Shown here: positions 52,046-59,711 of the stretch, in pieces
Position numbering within the stretch: the first letter of the stretch is position 1
Layout of the letters: the number at the start of each line of letters is the position of its first letter
From: Hyphomonadaceae bacterium
Lineage (GTDB): Bacteria; Pseudomonadota; Alphaproteobacteria; Caulobacterales; Aquidulcibacteraceae
DNA: 64,000 nucleotides
Direction: 5' to 3'
Assembly: GCA_016791425.1 (NCBI GenBank)
Contig: JAEUMQ010000011.1
Location: 1 to 64,000 of the forward strand
Translations under genes and position numbers: made by a program
The notes under the pieces: generated by a model
Database searches by the model: none
The model's input: the letters and a program-made list of their open reading frames with translations, nothing else
Told to the model about the DNA's origin: nothing

Positions 52046-53863
52046 CTAATGGACGGCCTGCTGCTCGTGCTGCGGCTGGGCTTGGCCCGCGCGGAGATAA
52101 TCGATGATCTGGTGCGTTTCATGCGAGGTCAGGTGCGGCGGCGGCATGATCGTGCCGGGAAAGCGGTCTTGCGGATCTTGCAGGAACGAAGACAGCAGCT
52201 CCGGCGTCCACACCTCGCGCTTTTCCGCCAGCGCGCGCGAATAGCTGAATCCCGGCGCCGCGCCGATGCGCCGGCCGATGAGGCCGTTGAGCGGCGGCCC
52301 GACGCGCGCAACCCCGTGCAGACTGTGGCACGCCTGGCAATGCGCCACATAGGCGTCCGAGCCCACGCTCGCGAGCGCGGTCGTCGTCGGCTCTCGTTCT
52401 TCCGGGACTGGCGCGGAGAGGCTCGACAGCCCATCGACGTGCAGCGGCGCGGCGTCTCCGCCATCGCGGCGCAGGAAGACCAGAAAGCCGTTGTCGGTGA
52501 TGAGTGCGATGCGCCCGTCATGCAGGGAAATCATGTCGCGGATGCGCGCGCCGATCTCGATCGGCTCGGCATAGACCACCTCGTCCCCGTCCATCGCCAG
52601 CACGAAGAGCTTCTGCTGGCTGAGCGATCCCACGAGCAGACGGCGGCCCCAGTTCGGAAACTCGCGCACGTCCGGCTCCACGAGATTGGAGATCGCGATC
52701 GACGGCACGAACGCAAAGCGCGGGCGGACATAGCCGTCGTGCGCGCCGGGCGTCGGATTGGCCGGCCATTGCAGCGGCGGATGCGTGTATTGCGTGCCGT
52801 ACGTGACGATCGGCCAGCCATAATTGGCGCCGTCGCGCATGAGGTTCAGCTCGTCGCCGCCCTGCGGCCCATGCTCGGTCTCCCAGATGCGTCCGTCATG
52901 CGCCACGAGCAGACCCTCCGGATTGCGCAGCCCGCTCGCGAAGTGTCGCGCCCGTCCGGTCGAGAGCGAGATCGCGAGGAGTTTGCCGAGGTCGCTCTCG
53001 GGATCCATGCTGACGGCGGCGGGCTTGGTGTAGCCGTCGAAGGCGAAGTCTCCGACCGACAGCAGCAAGGTGTCGCGGTCAAGCAGAGCCAGCCTGCCCC
53101 CGCCCTGATAGCCGGCGATCCGCGGCGCCGCGTTGTGGTCGATCGGCACGCACGGATGCGCGACATAGACGTCGCTCCATGCGCCGGACCGGTGCAGGCC
53201 CCCGTCCCGCGCCTCCAGCGCGATGCGGCTCACCACCACCTTGACGCAATCCTCGCCGAAACGCTGGTACGCGGCATAGAGATCGTACCGCCCCGGCCCC
53301 GTCTCCACCGACAACAAGTCGGTGACGCGAAATGTCATGATCTCGAAATACGGATCATCCTCGAGCCCGCTGGCGCGCAGCCTGTCCAGGTTCATCGGCA
53401 GGTGCAGGTCGAGCGGGCGGATGTGGTTGTCCGCCGTCTCGTATCCGAACCGCCCGAGCCGCGATGTGAACACGATATCGTCGCCGACTTCGGCGATCGC
53501 GGCGAGTGCCGGCGCCCCGTGCGGAGAAATCTCCACCCACGCCAGCTGCAATTCCTCCAGGCTTGTCTCGATGCTCCGCCAGGCGACGATCTGGTCGGAG
53601 TTGGGCGGCGCCCGATCGAACAGCAGCGCAAGCCGGGCCCGCGCCTTGGAGAAGAGATCGTATCTGTCCGCGATATGCGCCATCGCGCCGCCCGCGAGCG
53701 TGAACGCCAGGCACGCCGCCGCGACGCAAGCGACAAAACCCCCACGCTCCCCGAGCGGCCGCGCCGCGAACCAGCGCGAGAACGCGCGCGCCCAGTCCAA
53801 CGGCGCCCAACGCCCCTTTGCGCGGTCAGGCCGAACCGCCTTGTCGCCCCGTTCCATGTGCAT
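52046..53863 (-). CDS. Membrane-anchored PQQ-type sugar dehydrogenase fused to cytochrome c
   Basis: 605 residues. A single N-terminal membrane helix (about 40-62) anchors it. The body (about 100-475) is a six-bladed propeller of the soluble glucose/sorbosone dehydrogenase type: LRNPEGLLVAHDGRIWETEHGPQGGDELNL and GANYGWPIVTYG with the Asn-Tyr-Gly-Trp motif and calcium-binding region. The C-terminal class I cytochrome c has C509-Q-A-C512-H and the distal MPPPHLTSHE region. The fusion lets electrons flow from sugar oxidation to the respiratory chain. Last core gene before the acquired region. Confidence 0.85.
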   Translation of the reverse strand: MHMERGDKAVRPDRAKGRWAPLDWARAFSRWFAARPLGERGGFVACVAAACLAFTLAGGAMAHIADRYDLFSKARARLALLFDRAPPNSDQIVAWRSIETSLEELQLAWVEISPHGAPALAAIAEVGDDIVFTSRLGRFGYETADNHIRPLDLHLPMNLDRLRASGLEDDPYFEIMTFRVTDLLSVETGPGRYDLYAAYQRFGEDCVKVVVSRIALEARDGGLHRSGAWSDVYVAHPCVPIDHNAAPRIAGYQGGGRLALLDRDTLLLSVGDFAFDGYTKPAAVSMDPESDLGKLLAISLSTGRARHFASGLRNPEGLLVAHDGRIWETEHGPQGGDELNLMRDGANYGWPIVTYGTQYTHPPLQWPANPTPGAHDGYVRPRFAFVPSIAISNLVEPDVREFPNWGRRLLVGSLSQQKLFVLAMDGDEVVYAEPIEIGARIRDMISLHDGRIALITDNGFLVFLRRDGGDAAPLHVDGLSSLSAPVPEEREPTTTALASVGSDAYVAHCQACHSLHGVARVGPPLNGLIGRRIGAAPGFSYSRALAEKREVWTPELLSSFLQDPQDRFPGTIMPPPHLTSHETHQIIDYLRAGQAQPQHEQQAVH

Positions 53864-54416
53864 CGACCTTTAGCCGGGCGCGGCCCGCGCTCAAGTGCGC
53901 GTTTCGTCGCCGCGCGGGCGCCCCCACGCCGCGCGCCATCGCAAAGCGTGACCTGGCGGATGGGGTGTCCTCCAGCGCGCCCTTGCACACAAGGGTTGGG
54001 TTCCGGCGGCGAGGCTGTACCCACGCTCCTACCCACGGTCGCTCCGCTAACGTCGAAGGATCATGAGACACGGCCCTCTTCCAAGGGGCCCCGACGGGTG
54101 AAGCGCGGCAGCGGCGAAGGCATGCCGCGAGGGCCAGCGGGCGACATGACATCGGCACGCTGTCCGCGTCCACTGCTGGGGAGCGGCGAACGCGGAGGCG
54201 GCCGAGATGGGGTCGTCGCGGGTGTGCGAGACGCCGGGCGCGATCCAGGGGACTCGGGCCCAACGCCGCGTTCGCTCTCGGCGGACAGTGCGACTGGCTC
54301 CGACACGGCAGCGGGACGCCGAACGCCCTGTGTGGGAGCCAACAAAGGAATCGTGCCACCTTCAACAAGGCCCCCGGGCGCGCTACATAGCCCCGTGAAC
54401 AGAACAGGATCGGACA
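53864..54416. other. Junction between core chromosome and acquired region
   Basis: About 550 bases without a credible gene. It contains the left CGTGGGTA-type module (54018-54037) and several GC-rich imperfect repeats (GGGGCCCC, GGGCCAGCGGGC). The minus frame 54061-54417 is a low-complexity Pro/Ser-rich translation and was rejected. The left attachment site of the island may lie here, but no tRNA or direct att repeat could be seen. Confidence 0.45.
54018..54037. repeat. Left module of inverted repeat pair (TACCCACG x2)
   Basis: TACCCACG-CTCC-TACCCACG: two copies of the octamer 4 bases apart. Its reverse complement matches 19 of 20 bases of the module at 58693-58712. The pair encloses the HIT/membrane/fusion operon. 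Confidence 0.75.
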
Positions 54417-55046
54417 ATGCGCCCCGGCAGTAATCGCTTTGCTAGGCTCTTGGAAGCGAGCAGCGCCGAAATAGCGGACTCAATCATTTTGGAGACACAA
54501 GACTTTGTTGTCGCGCCGACACTTGGCTCGATTGTTCCGGGCTGGTTTCTTATCATCCCAAGGAAGTTCGCGCCGACGTTTGCGGCCTGGCGCGAGCAGT
54601 CCGGTGTCAATCCACTGGATGTGGTGGAGCAGGCAGTGCGCAAGCTTGGGCGGACTTCCAACTCGCTGTGGTTCGAGCACGGGTCCGTGGCGACGGGAGC
54701 TTCCATCGGCTGTGGCGTCGATCACGCGCACCTGCATTTGCTCATCGATGCCCCGTTTGGATTTGATGACCTAGTTGCGGAGGTATCGACGTTCGATTTC
54801 GGTTGGCAACGCGAGACGTCTGTGACCGCGTATGAACGAGCGCCAACGGACGCTCCTTATTTGCTCGTTGGCGACCGCGGCAGCGGCCGAGCGTCGCTCG
54901 CCACAGGAGTCGAAGCGGCAGGATCGCAGTTTTTCCGCCGCGCAATAGCTCGTCTGGTGAACCGGCCCGACGAGTGGGATTATCGGCGCTATCCGATGTT
55001 AGAAAACGTTCGTTCGACGCTTGAACGCTATCACGTGGATGCTTGA
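54417..55046 (+). CDS. HIT-family protein, first gene of three-gene cargo operon
   Basis: 209 residues, ATG at 54417 after ACAGGAT. The histidine triad is H103-A-H105-L-H107 in DHAHLHLLID, preceded by the usual hydrophobic strand ILETQDFVVAPTLGSIVPGWFLIIPR. Unlike house-keeping HIT proteins (about 110-140 residues) it carries about 100 extra C-terminal residues (TSVTAYERAPTDAPYLLVGD, FFRRAIARLV), which suggests a dedicated partner. HIT proteins hydrolyse or transfer nucleotidyl groups (dinucleoside polyphosphates, AMP-linked substrates). No signal peptide. A/T-ending codons are frequent. Its stop overlaps the next start. Confidence 0.82.
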   Translation: MRPGSNRFARLLEASSAEIADSIILETQDFVVAPTLGSIVPGWFLIIPRKFAPTFAAWREQSGVNPLDVVEQAVRKLGRTSNSLWFEHGSVATGASIGCGVDHAHLHLLIDAPFGFDDLVAEVSTFDFGWQRETSVTAYERAPTDAPYLLVGDRGSGRASLATGVEAAGSQFFRRAIARLVNRPDEWDYRRYPMLENVRSTLERYHVDA

Positions 55047-55633
55047 CCACCGTGAGCGACACCGAACCGAAACACGGCGTCGACAACGTCCGGCAGGAAT
55101 TCGCGAAGCCACTTGGGGACGACTACACGGACGGACGGCCGCCAGGTGTCTGGCGGAGCAAATATGAAGCCGACGCCCGAAAGGAAATAAACAGAGAGGC
55201 CAGATTTCTCGCACTGATCTGCGTGGCGGTCCTGGTGTCTTGCAGTGTCTCGTTGGCATGCGCCAACCACACCTGGCGCACGACACTGTTGGGCGTGCCG
55301 TTTGCAGTGGATTTTCGCCTGTTGGCGATCTTCTTTCTTGGATCGCTCGGCGGCGTGACGTTCTCAATCAAGTGGCTCATTCATTCGGTGGCTAAGTGCA
55401 AATGGCACCTGGATCGCCGATATTGGCGTCTATTTGTGCCGCTCCTTGGAGGTGTCTACGCGTGCGTGGTTCTCGCGCTTATGGACGCCGGTCTGGTCGG
55501 CGGACATCCAGCGTCGCCCCCACTGCCGACAAGCGCGGCGTTGGCATTTCTCGTGGGATACTTCTCGGATGGAGTGAGCGGACTCCTCTCGAACATCGCC
55601 GGGGCAGTGTTCGGTACACTTGAAAAGAAATGA
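55043..55633 (+). CDS. Four-helix membrane protein, second gene of cargo operon
   Basis: 196 residues if the TTG at 55043 is used (TTGA overlap with the upstream stop); a GTG at 55052 is the other choice. The N-terminal 50 residues are soluble and charged. Hydrophobic stretches are about 55-75, 90-113, 129-152 and a weaker one at 165-190. LAIFFLGSLGGVTFSIKWLI and FLVGYFSDGVSGLLSNIAG are the most distinctive. Not a known family to me. A small membrane protein translationally coupled to a nucleotide-enzyme gene is reminiscent of effector subunits in defence operons, but that is inference. Confidence 0.75.
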   Translation: MTTVSDTEPKHGVDNVRQEFAKPLGDDYTDGRPPGVWRSKYEADARKEINREARFLALICVAVLVSCSVSLACANHTWRTTLLGVPFAVDFRLLAIFFLGSLGGVTFSIKWLIHSVAKCKWHLDRRYWRLFVPLLGGVYACVVLALMDAGLVGGHPASPPLPTSAALAFLVGYFSDGVSGLLSNIAGAVFGTLEKK

Positions 55634-58080
55634 GCGATCACGCGCGCTTCTCGACGGACGTGGCGCGCTTGACGTGGGCCGCCGTCAAACCCTTAGAGGC
55701 TGTCTATGGCCCGAAAGGCGCGCGCCTACTAGCTCTTCCCCGCCGCTGGACGCCCCCTTTTTTACTCGTTCCGGCTTCGGCGACACGCAGCAAAAAAAGC
55801 ATTCAGAGCGTCATTGCAGACGATTGGGACAAGCTCTCAGAGCTAGCGTCGGAGACCGGACAGATCGCCGTGCGCTCAAGCGTCATAGGAGAAACAATTT
55901 GGGATCGCGGGACCTATGACACTGTGGTTTTGAAAGGTGGCGAGGCGTTCAAGAAGAAGTCCGTACTGGATGCCGTTCAGCGTGTTTGCCAGTCGGCGGT
56001 CGGAGAGAAAGTAGCGATTGTTCTTCAAAGCTATGTCGAACCCAAGAGCCGAGGCGAATTCGGCAATCTGCTGCGCGTATCTAAGACACGCGATCATTGG
56101 GAACTCAGTGCGACGAGCGCAGAAGGACTGTCCGCACGCACGCGATTTAATGCTCAGCGCGACCGTGCCGCGCGCGAAGATGTACCGATCCGAATTCAAT
56201 CAGGTGTGTCCCGGGAGCGTCTCTTCGCGTCCTTGGCGGCCTGGCTCAACAATGAGTTGCTGCGTGGCCACTCGCAGCGGGTTAGTTGCGAGTGGGTTAC
56301 AGACAATCAGAACGTTTTCATCGTTCAGATAGACGACGAGGACGAAGACTTCTCGGGCACGAATCCTGACCAGATCAACATTGAGGCAGCGTATTCCCCG
56401 CAAGGGAGTGATGGGCGCTATTTCCGCGCCGCAGGCGCTGACGCTCGGTCAACGTGGGACAAGCTAACCGTACTCAACGAGCTTTGGCGGGAGGAGACGG
56501 CTGACAAGCCCATGCTCTTCTACGCGCCGTTCGAAGCGTTAACGTCTCAAGACACCGCAGGGATTGAGGCCGACTTTTCAAATTTGATCGGTCCGGACGG
56601 AATAATCGTACGCACCAGCGTTCGCGCGGGCACGGAGAAAGAGCCAAATCTTCCGCGTACAGAGTGTCTGACGCCGGCGGCCGCAGCAGCTTGGTGTCTC
56701 GCAAGTCGGGAACAGTTGATTGCGCGAGGATATCAACCGGAAGCCCTTGCGTTTGTCGCCCACCGATTCATCGCTGCGCATGCGAGCGCCTGGGCGCGAG
56801 CGGAGCCCCGCGGCGCGACGGTGGAGATCAACGCACTTTGGGGCCTTCCAGACGCGCTGCAATTTTGCCCCTACGACATTTGGGACGTGCATCTGCCTAC
56901 GCGCACCACCTGGGCTTATCCTGACTACAAATCCAACATGCTGATGTCAGCGGCTGGTGGAAGCTGGGAATACGTGCGGGTGAAGAACGAGGTGGCTCGA
57001 AGCCTATGCGTCGGTCGAAAGGAGGCGCTAGACCTCGCGACGCGCACGCAGGAGGTGGCAAATCGACTTAACAAGGCGGTTCACGTCATGTGGTTTGTCG
57101 GTTGCGTGCGTCCGGACGGAGGAGCGTTCAACGTACCGTGGTATTGGACGGAGGCTCACGCAGCTGAGCGAAACATCGACCGAACGGCATACGACGTTGT
57201 GGTGATCTCCGATCCCACGCAGCTAGCGGCCTTTAAAGCCTCACCGCCCGCCTCGAAACGCATGGCACTTGAGCTACGACCAACATCGTTGGACTTGATG
57301 CGGGACAATGAGTTCATTCGCAACGTCGGAGAGGCGGCGGTCGATGCGAAGGTTCCTGTGATCTTGGCGGGCTCAACGCTTGCCCATGCGTACTTTGTTC
57401 TTCGCAAGACGGACGCAGCAGTTATTTCGACAGGCGAAAAAGACCATACTCGCCTACGCCGCAGCACAACGTTTGGAAAATTGGTGCGCGACAAAATTCC
57501 GGATCGGATCGCTAGTCGCCACGAGGCCGGCGTAACGCAGGAGGTTCCGCCCTCTCTGCAGCCCGGCTTCCTCACGGCCAAACTTATCGAGGAAGCGCTT
57601 GAGGTTCGACTGGCTTCCACGAGCGCGGATCGCAAAACGGAACTAGCTGATGTCTTGGAGATCGTGCGCGCTCTCGCACAGCTGTCCGGGTTTGCGCTGG
57701 AGGATGTCATCGCGGCGGCGGCGGCAAAGCGAGAGAAGGCAGGCGGCTTTGAGAAGGGGCTCGTTCTACTTCAGACCGGAATCGCTGCGCGAGAGCGCGA
57801 ATCCGGCGATGTCGAGCAGAATGTGTTACCGTCAGTCCCCCTTGACCGTGATCGTGACGCTCGCGAAGTCGAACAAATCCCCGTTCTCGGGCGCAGAGAC
57901 CACGAAGGCAACCTAGAGATTCCGTTTTCGTTTTTTGGGTTCGCTGATATTGACGCGCCGCGCAGTTTCAACTTCCCAGAGTTTGGCCTCCGGCTCATGG
58001 TGAAGCTCAAGAACGATCGTATTGAACTCTCGCTAAGCCGCGACCCGGATCAGCTGGAGTTGCCGTTGGACTCGCTGTGA
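55630..58080 (+). CDS. PEP-synthase/PPDK-like protein fused to MazG-type pyrophosphohydrolase
   Basis: 816 residues, start overlapping the previous stop (ATGA). Residues about 15-260 look like the ATP-grasp part of PEP synthase/pyruvate phosphate dikinase (QIAVRSSVIGETIWDRG at 78-94; VAIVLQSYVEPKSRGEF). A second block (about 320-480) repeats the pattern (IIVRTSVRAGTEKEP, VEINALWGLPDALQFCPYD). AGSTLAHAYFVLR, with H586, resembles a degenerate phosphohistidine loop. Residues about 614-730 are a MazG-like domain (FGKLVRDKIPDRI, KLIEEALEV, ELADVLEIVRALAQLSG) with EExxE and ExxD metal ligands. A C-terminal domain of unknown kind (about 735-816) ends LELPLDSL. The combination is not a metabolic enzyme I know. 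Confidence 0.72.
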   Translation: MSDHARFSTDVARLTWAAVKPLEAVYGPKGARLLALPRRWTPPFLLVPASATRSKKSIQSVIADDWDKLSELASETGQIAVRSSVIGETIWDRGTYDTVVLKGGEAFKKKSVLDAVQRVCQSAVGEKVAIVLQSYVEPKSRGEFGNLLRVSKTRDHWELSATSAEGLSARTRFNAQRDRAAREDVPIRIQSGVSRERLFASLAAWLNNELLRGHSQRVSCEWVTDNQNVFIVQIDDEDEDFSGTNPDQINIEAAYSPQGSDGRYFRAAGADARSTWDKLTVLNELWREETADKPMLFYAPFEALTSQDTAGIEADFSNLIGPDGIIVRTSVRAGTEKEPNLPRTECLTPAAAAAWCLASREQLIARGYQPEALAFVAHRFIAAHASAWARAEPRGATVEINALWGLPDALQFCPYDIWDVHLPTRTTWAYPDYKSNMLMSAAGGSWEYVRVKNEVARSLCVGRKEALDLATRTQEVANRLNKAVHVMWFVGCVRPDGGAFNVPWYWTEAHAAERNIDRTAYDVVVISDPTQLAAFKASPPASKRMALELRPTSLDLMRDNEFIRNVGEAAVDAKVPVILAGSTLAHAYFVLRKTDAAVISTGEKDHTRLRRSTTFGKLVRDKIPDRIASRHEAGVTQEVPPSLQPGFLTAKLIEEALEVRLASTSADRKTELADVLEIVRALAQLSGFALEDVIAAAAAKREKAGGFEKGLVLLQTGIAARERESGDVEQNVLPSVPLDRDRDAREVEQIPVLGRRDHEGNLEIPFSFFGFADIDAPRSFNFPEFGLRLMVKLKNDRIELSLSRDPDQLELPLDSL

Positions 58081-58832
58081 CCGCGTGAAAGCGAGCTGCG
58101 CGTGAACAAGGAGTCTTAGAAGTAGCGTTGAGCCCGCGGAGCGCCCGCCCACCGGAGCAGATTTGACGCACCTCCGCGCAAGCGTGGCGGCGCTCGTACC
58201 GACCAAACGCCCTTTTTGGCAAAGAATGTATGGCGTACTCAATGAGCTAGTGCACGCCTAGTGCCTTTTGCCCCGCAGGCCGTTGTCATGTCCAGGTCCA
58301 CAAATCGAAGTCTTGGATGACGCGTATATGTCGCTGTCGGTGAACTGTGCGGCTGGGTGAGTGTTCGGTGAGGCGCTCGGCTTTTTTGCAAATTTTGATT
58401 TCCAGTTCGCGGGCGAAGCTGCTCAGAGAAACGCGTCCGAAAACCGAACCATCCCCCCGGTACCCTGGCCACTTTCGCCGCGCTTATTAGATCGTGCAGC
58501 GAACGGCCCTTGCGTGGCCCGTGACGGCGTTCGCCATCGCAACTGGGGCTGATGGCCCAAGGGCCCGCCAAACACGTGTAGCGCCATCTCTCGCAGCTTT
58601 CCCGTTTTAGGACCCTCGCTCGAAACGACACGGCGTCGGAAGCGAACCACAAAAGCGCGCGGCGAAGACGAGCGCGGACACTACGGTCCTCACGTGGGTA
58701 GCAGCGTGGGTAAAAGGTTCTCAAGCGCATTTCACCGGAAGAACGCCTCAACCGATGGCGGATGACGTGTCCGCCTGGCACGTGGATGCGCGCGTGATGA
58801 TGCGACCTTCACGGCGCGTGCGTAGGCATCAT
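58081..58832. other. Gene-poor spacer between cargo operon and satellite genes
   Basis: About 750 bases with no convincing gene. It contains GGCGCTCGGCTTTTTTGC (58372-58389), a T-run after a GC-rich stretch that may end the operon transcript, and the right CGTGGGTA module (58693-58712). The minus ORF 58239-58781 gives a basic, low-complexity protein and was rejected. Confidence 0.45.
58693..58712. repeat. Right module of inverted repeat pair (CGTGGGTA x2)
   Basis: CGTGGGTA-GCAG-CGTGGGTA. Reverse complement of the left module at 54018-54037, with a single mismatch in the 4-base spacer. Confidence 0.75.
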
Positions 58833-59363
58833 TTATTTGACCGCCTGCGCCATCACGCGCGGCGAGCAGAGCGACGAGCGCGGGACCTCGACAAACTCCG
58901 CGTCGATAGCGTCGGGTTCATCAGCGTACTCGATGGCTTCGCCACGCTTCTTTCGTTCGAGCGCTTCGAGCAGCGCTTCCGCACTGTTATCAATGCGCAA
59001 GTCCATCGCACTTCGCGAGATCGTCACGATGCCGCCCTTCTCCAAGCATTCCTTCGCCGCCGCGAGGCGCGTGCTCTCGTTGCGAGCGTTCTGCGCAAGG
59101 TCGATGATGGTCTTGAAGGCGATGTTGCTGGCGGAGACAAAGCGCGCCTGTATCTCTTCCTTCAAACGCTTCTGAATGCGATCCGAGCCGAGCAGGATGG
59201 CGGCCGAGCGCTTCGCGTCCTCATCGTTCGTTGCGAGCCCTGCGCGCTTCGCGGCTTCGGGGCCATCTTCAGGACGGCCGCCAAGCTCCAGGTAGTGCGC
59301 GAGAAACGCAGCGTGCTGCGTGCGGGGATCGGTAAGCGTGCGGGGCATGACGGGCGCGATCAT
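58833..59363 (-). CDS. Small terminase subunit-like protein
   Basis: 176 residues, ATG at 59363 (a second at 59348 is possible). The N-terminal half has the HTH layout of phage TerS proteins (HAAFLAHYLELGG, AAKRAGLATNDEDAKRSAAILLGSDRIQKRL), then a helical oligomerisation part (FKTIIDLAQNARNESTRLAAAKECLEKGG) and an acidic C-terminus. TerS picks the packaging site of viral DNA. No large terminase, portal or capsid gene accompanies it, which is the hallmark of satellites that redirect a helper phage's packaging. Family assignment is by pattern only. Confidence 0.55.
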   Translation of the reverse strand: MIAPVMPRTLTDPRTQHAAFLAHYLELGGRPEDGPEAAKRAGLATNDEDAKRSAAILLGSDRIQKRLKEEIQARFVSASNIAFKTIIDLAQNARNESTRLAAAKECLEKGGIVTISRSAMDLRIDNSAEALLEALERKKRGEAIEYADEPDAIDAEFVEVPRSSLCSPRVMAQAVK

Positions 59364-59711
59364 TGGCTAGAACGGCGACAGAGTAGCATGTTCGCCACGG
59401 CGGCGCACGGCACGAGTCGAAACGCTAGGGCGCGGCGCGCGAAACGCGTGACAGAGGCTGCGCGATTGCTGGCGGTGGTCTCTTCTAAGATTCGGGAGAA
59501 GAATAGTAACACTCGATTCTAAATGCGCTGCGGGCGCGCTTCTCAAGCGCCGCAAGCGCATAGGGGGTACGGGGGTGTCTGCACACACCTAAAACCGCAC
59601 CTAAAATGAACCCAAACCGCACCGTCTTCCGCACCCTGTGCCGCACCCAAAAATGAACCCAAAAATGTACCTTCGAGAGCGTCGATCGATTGGAACCCAA
59701 GACCAACTGCA
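59364..59711. other. Non-coding stretch between TerS-like and primase genes
   Basis: About 350 bases without a credible gene. It includes the iteron array described separately, a short inverted stretch GCGCTTCTCAAGCGC (59537-59551), and an A/T-richer 59,580-59,680 segment. Confidence 0.5.
59586..59672. repeat. Iteron-like array, candidate satellite replication origin
   Basis: CCGCACC occurs four times (59595, 59617, 59629 and 59641) and AAATGAACCC twice (59604 and 59651), so the compound unit CCGCACC...AAATGAACCCAAA is present in two near-identical copies of 22-23 bp. AAAATGTACC follows as a diverged third. The array lies just 3' of the primase/helicase gene, where P4-like elements keep their origin. 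Confidence 0.65.

Noticed and set aside
54061-54417. Minus ORF at the island junction
   Set aside because: Pro/Ser/Arg-rich translation without homology-like motifs; region reads as non-coding.
58239-58781. Minus ORF of 180 codons in the spacer after the cargo operon
   Set aside because: Basic, low-complexity product, unlike any family, and it overlaps the repeat module.
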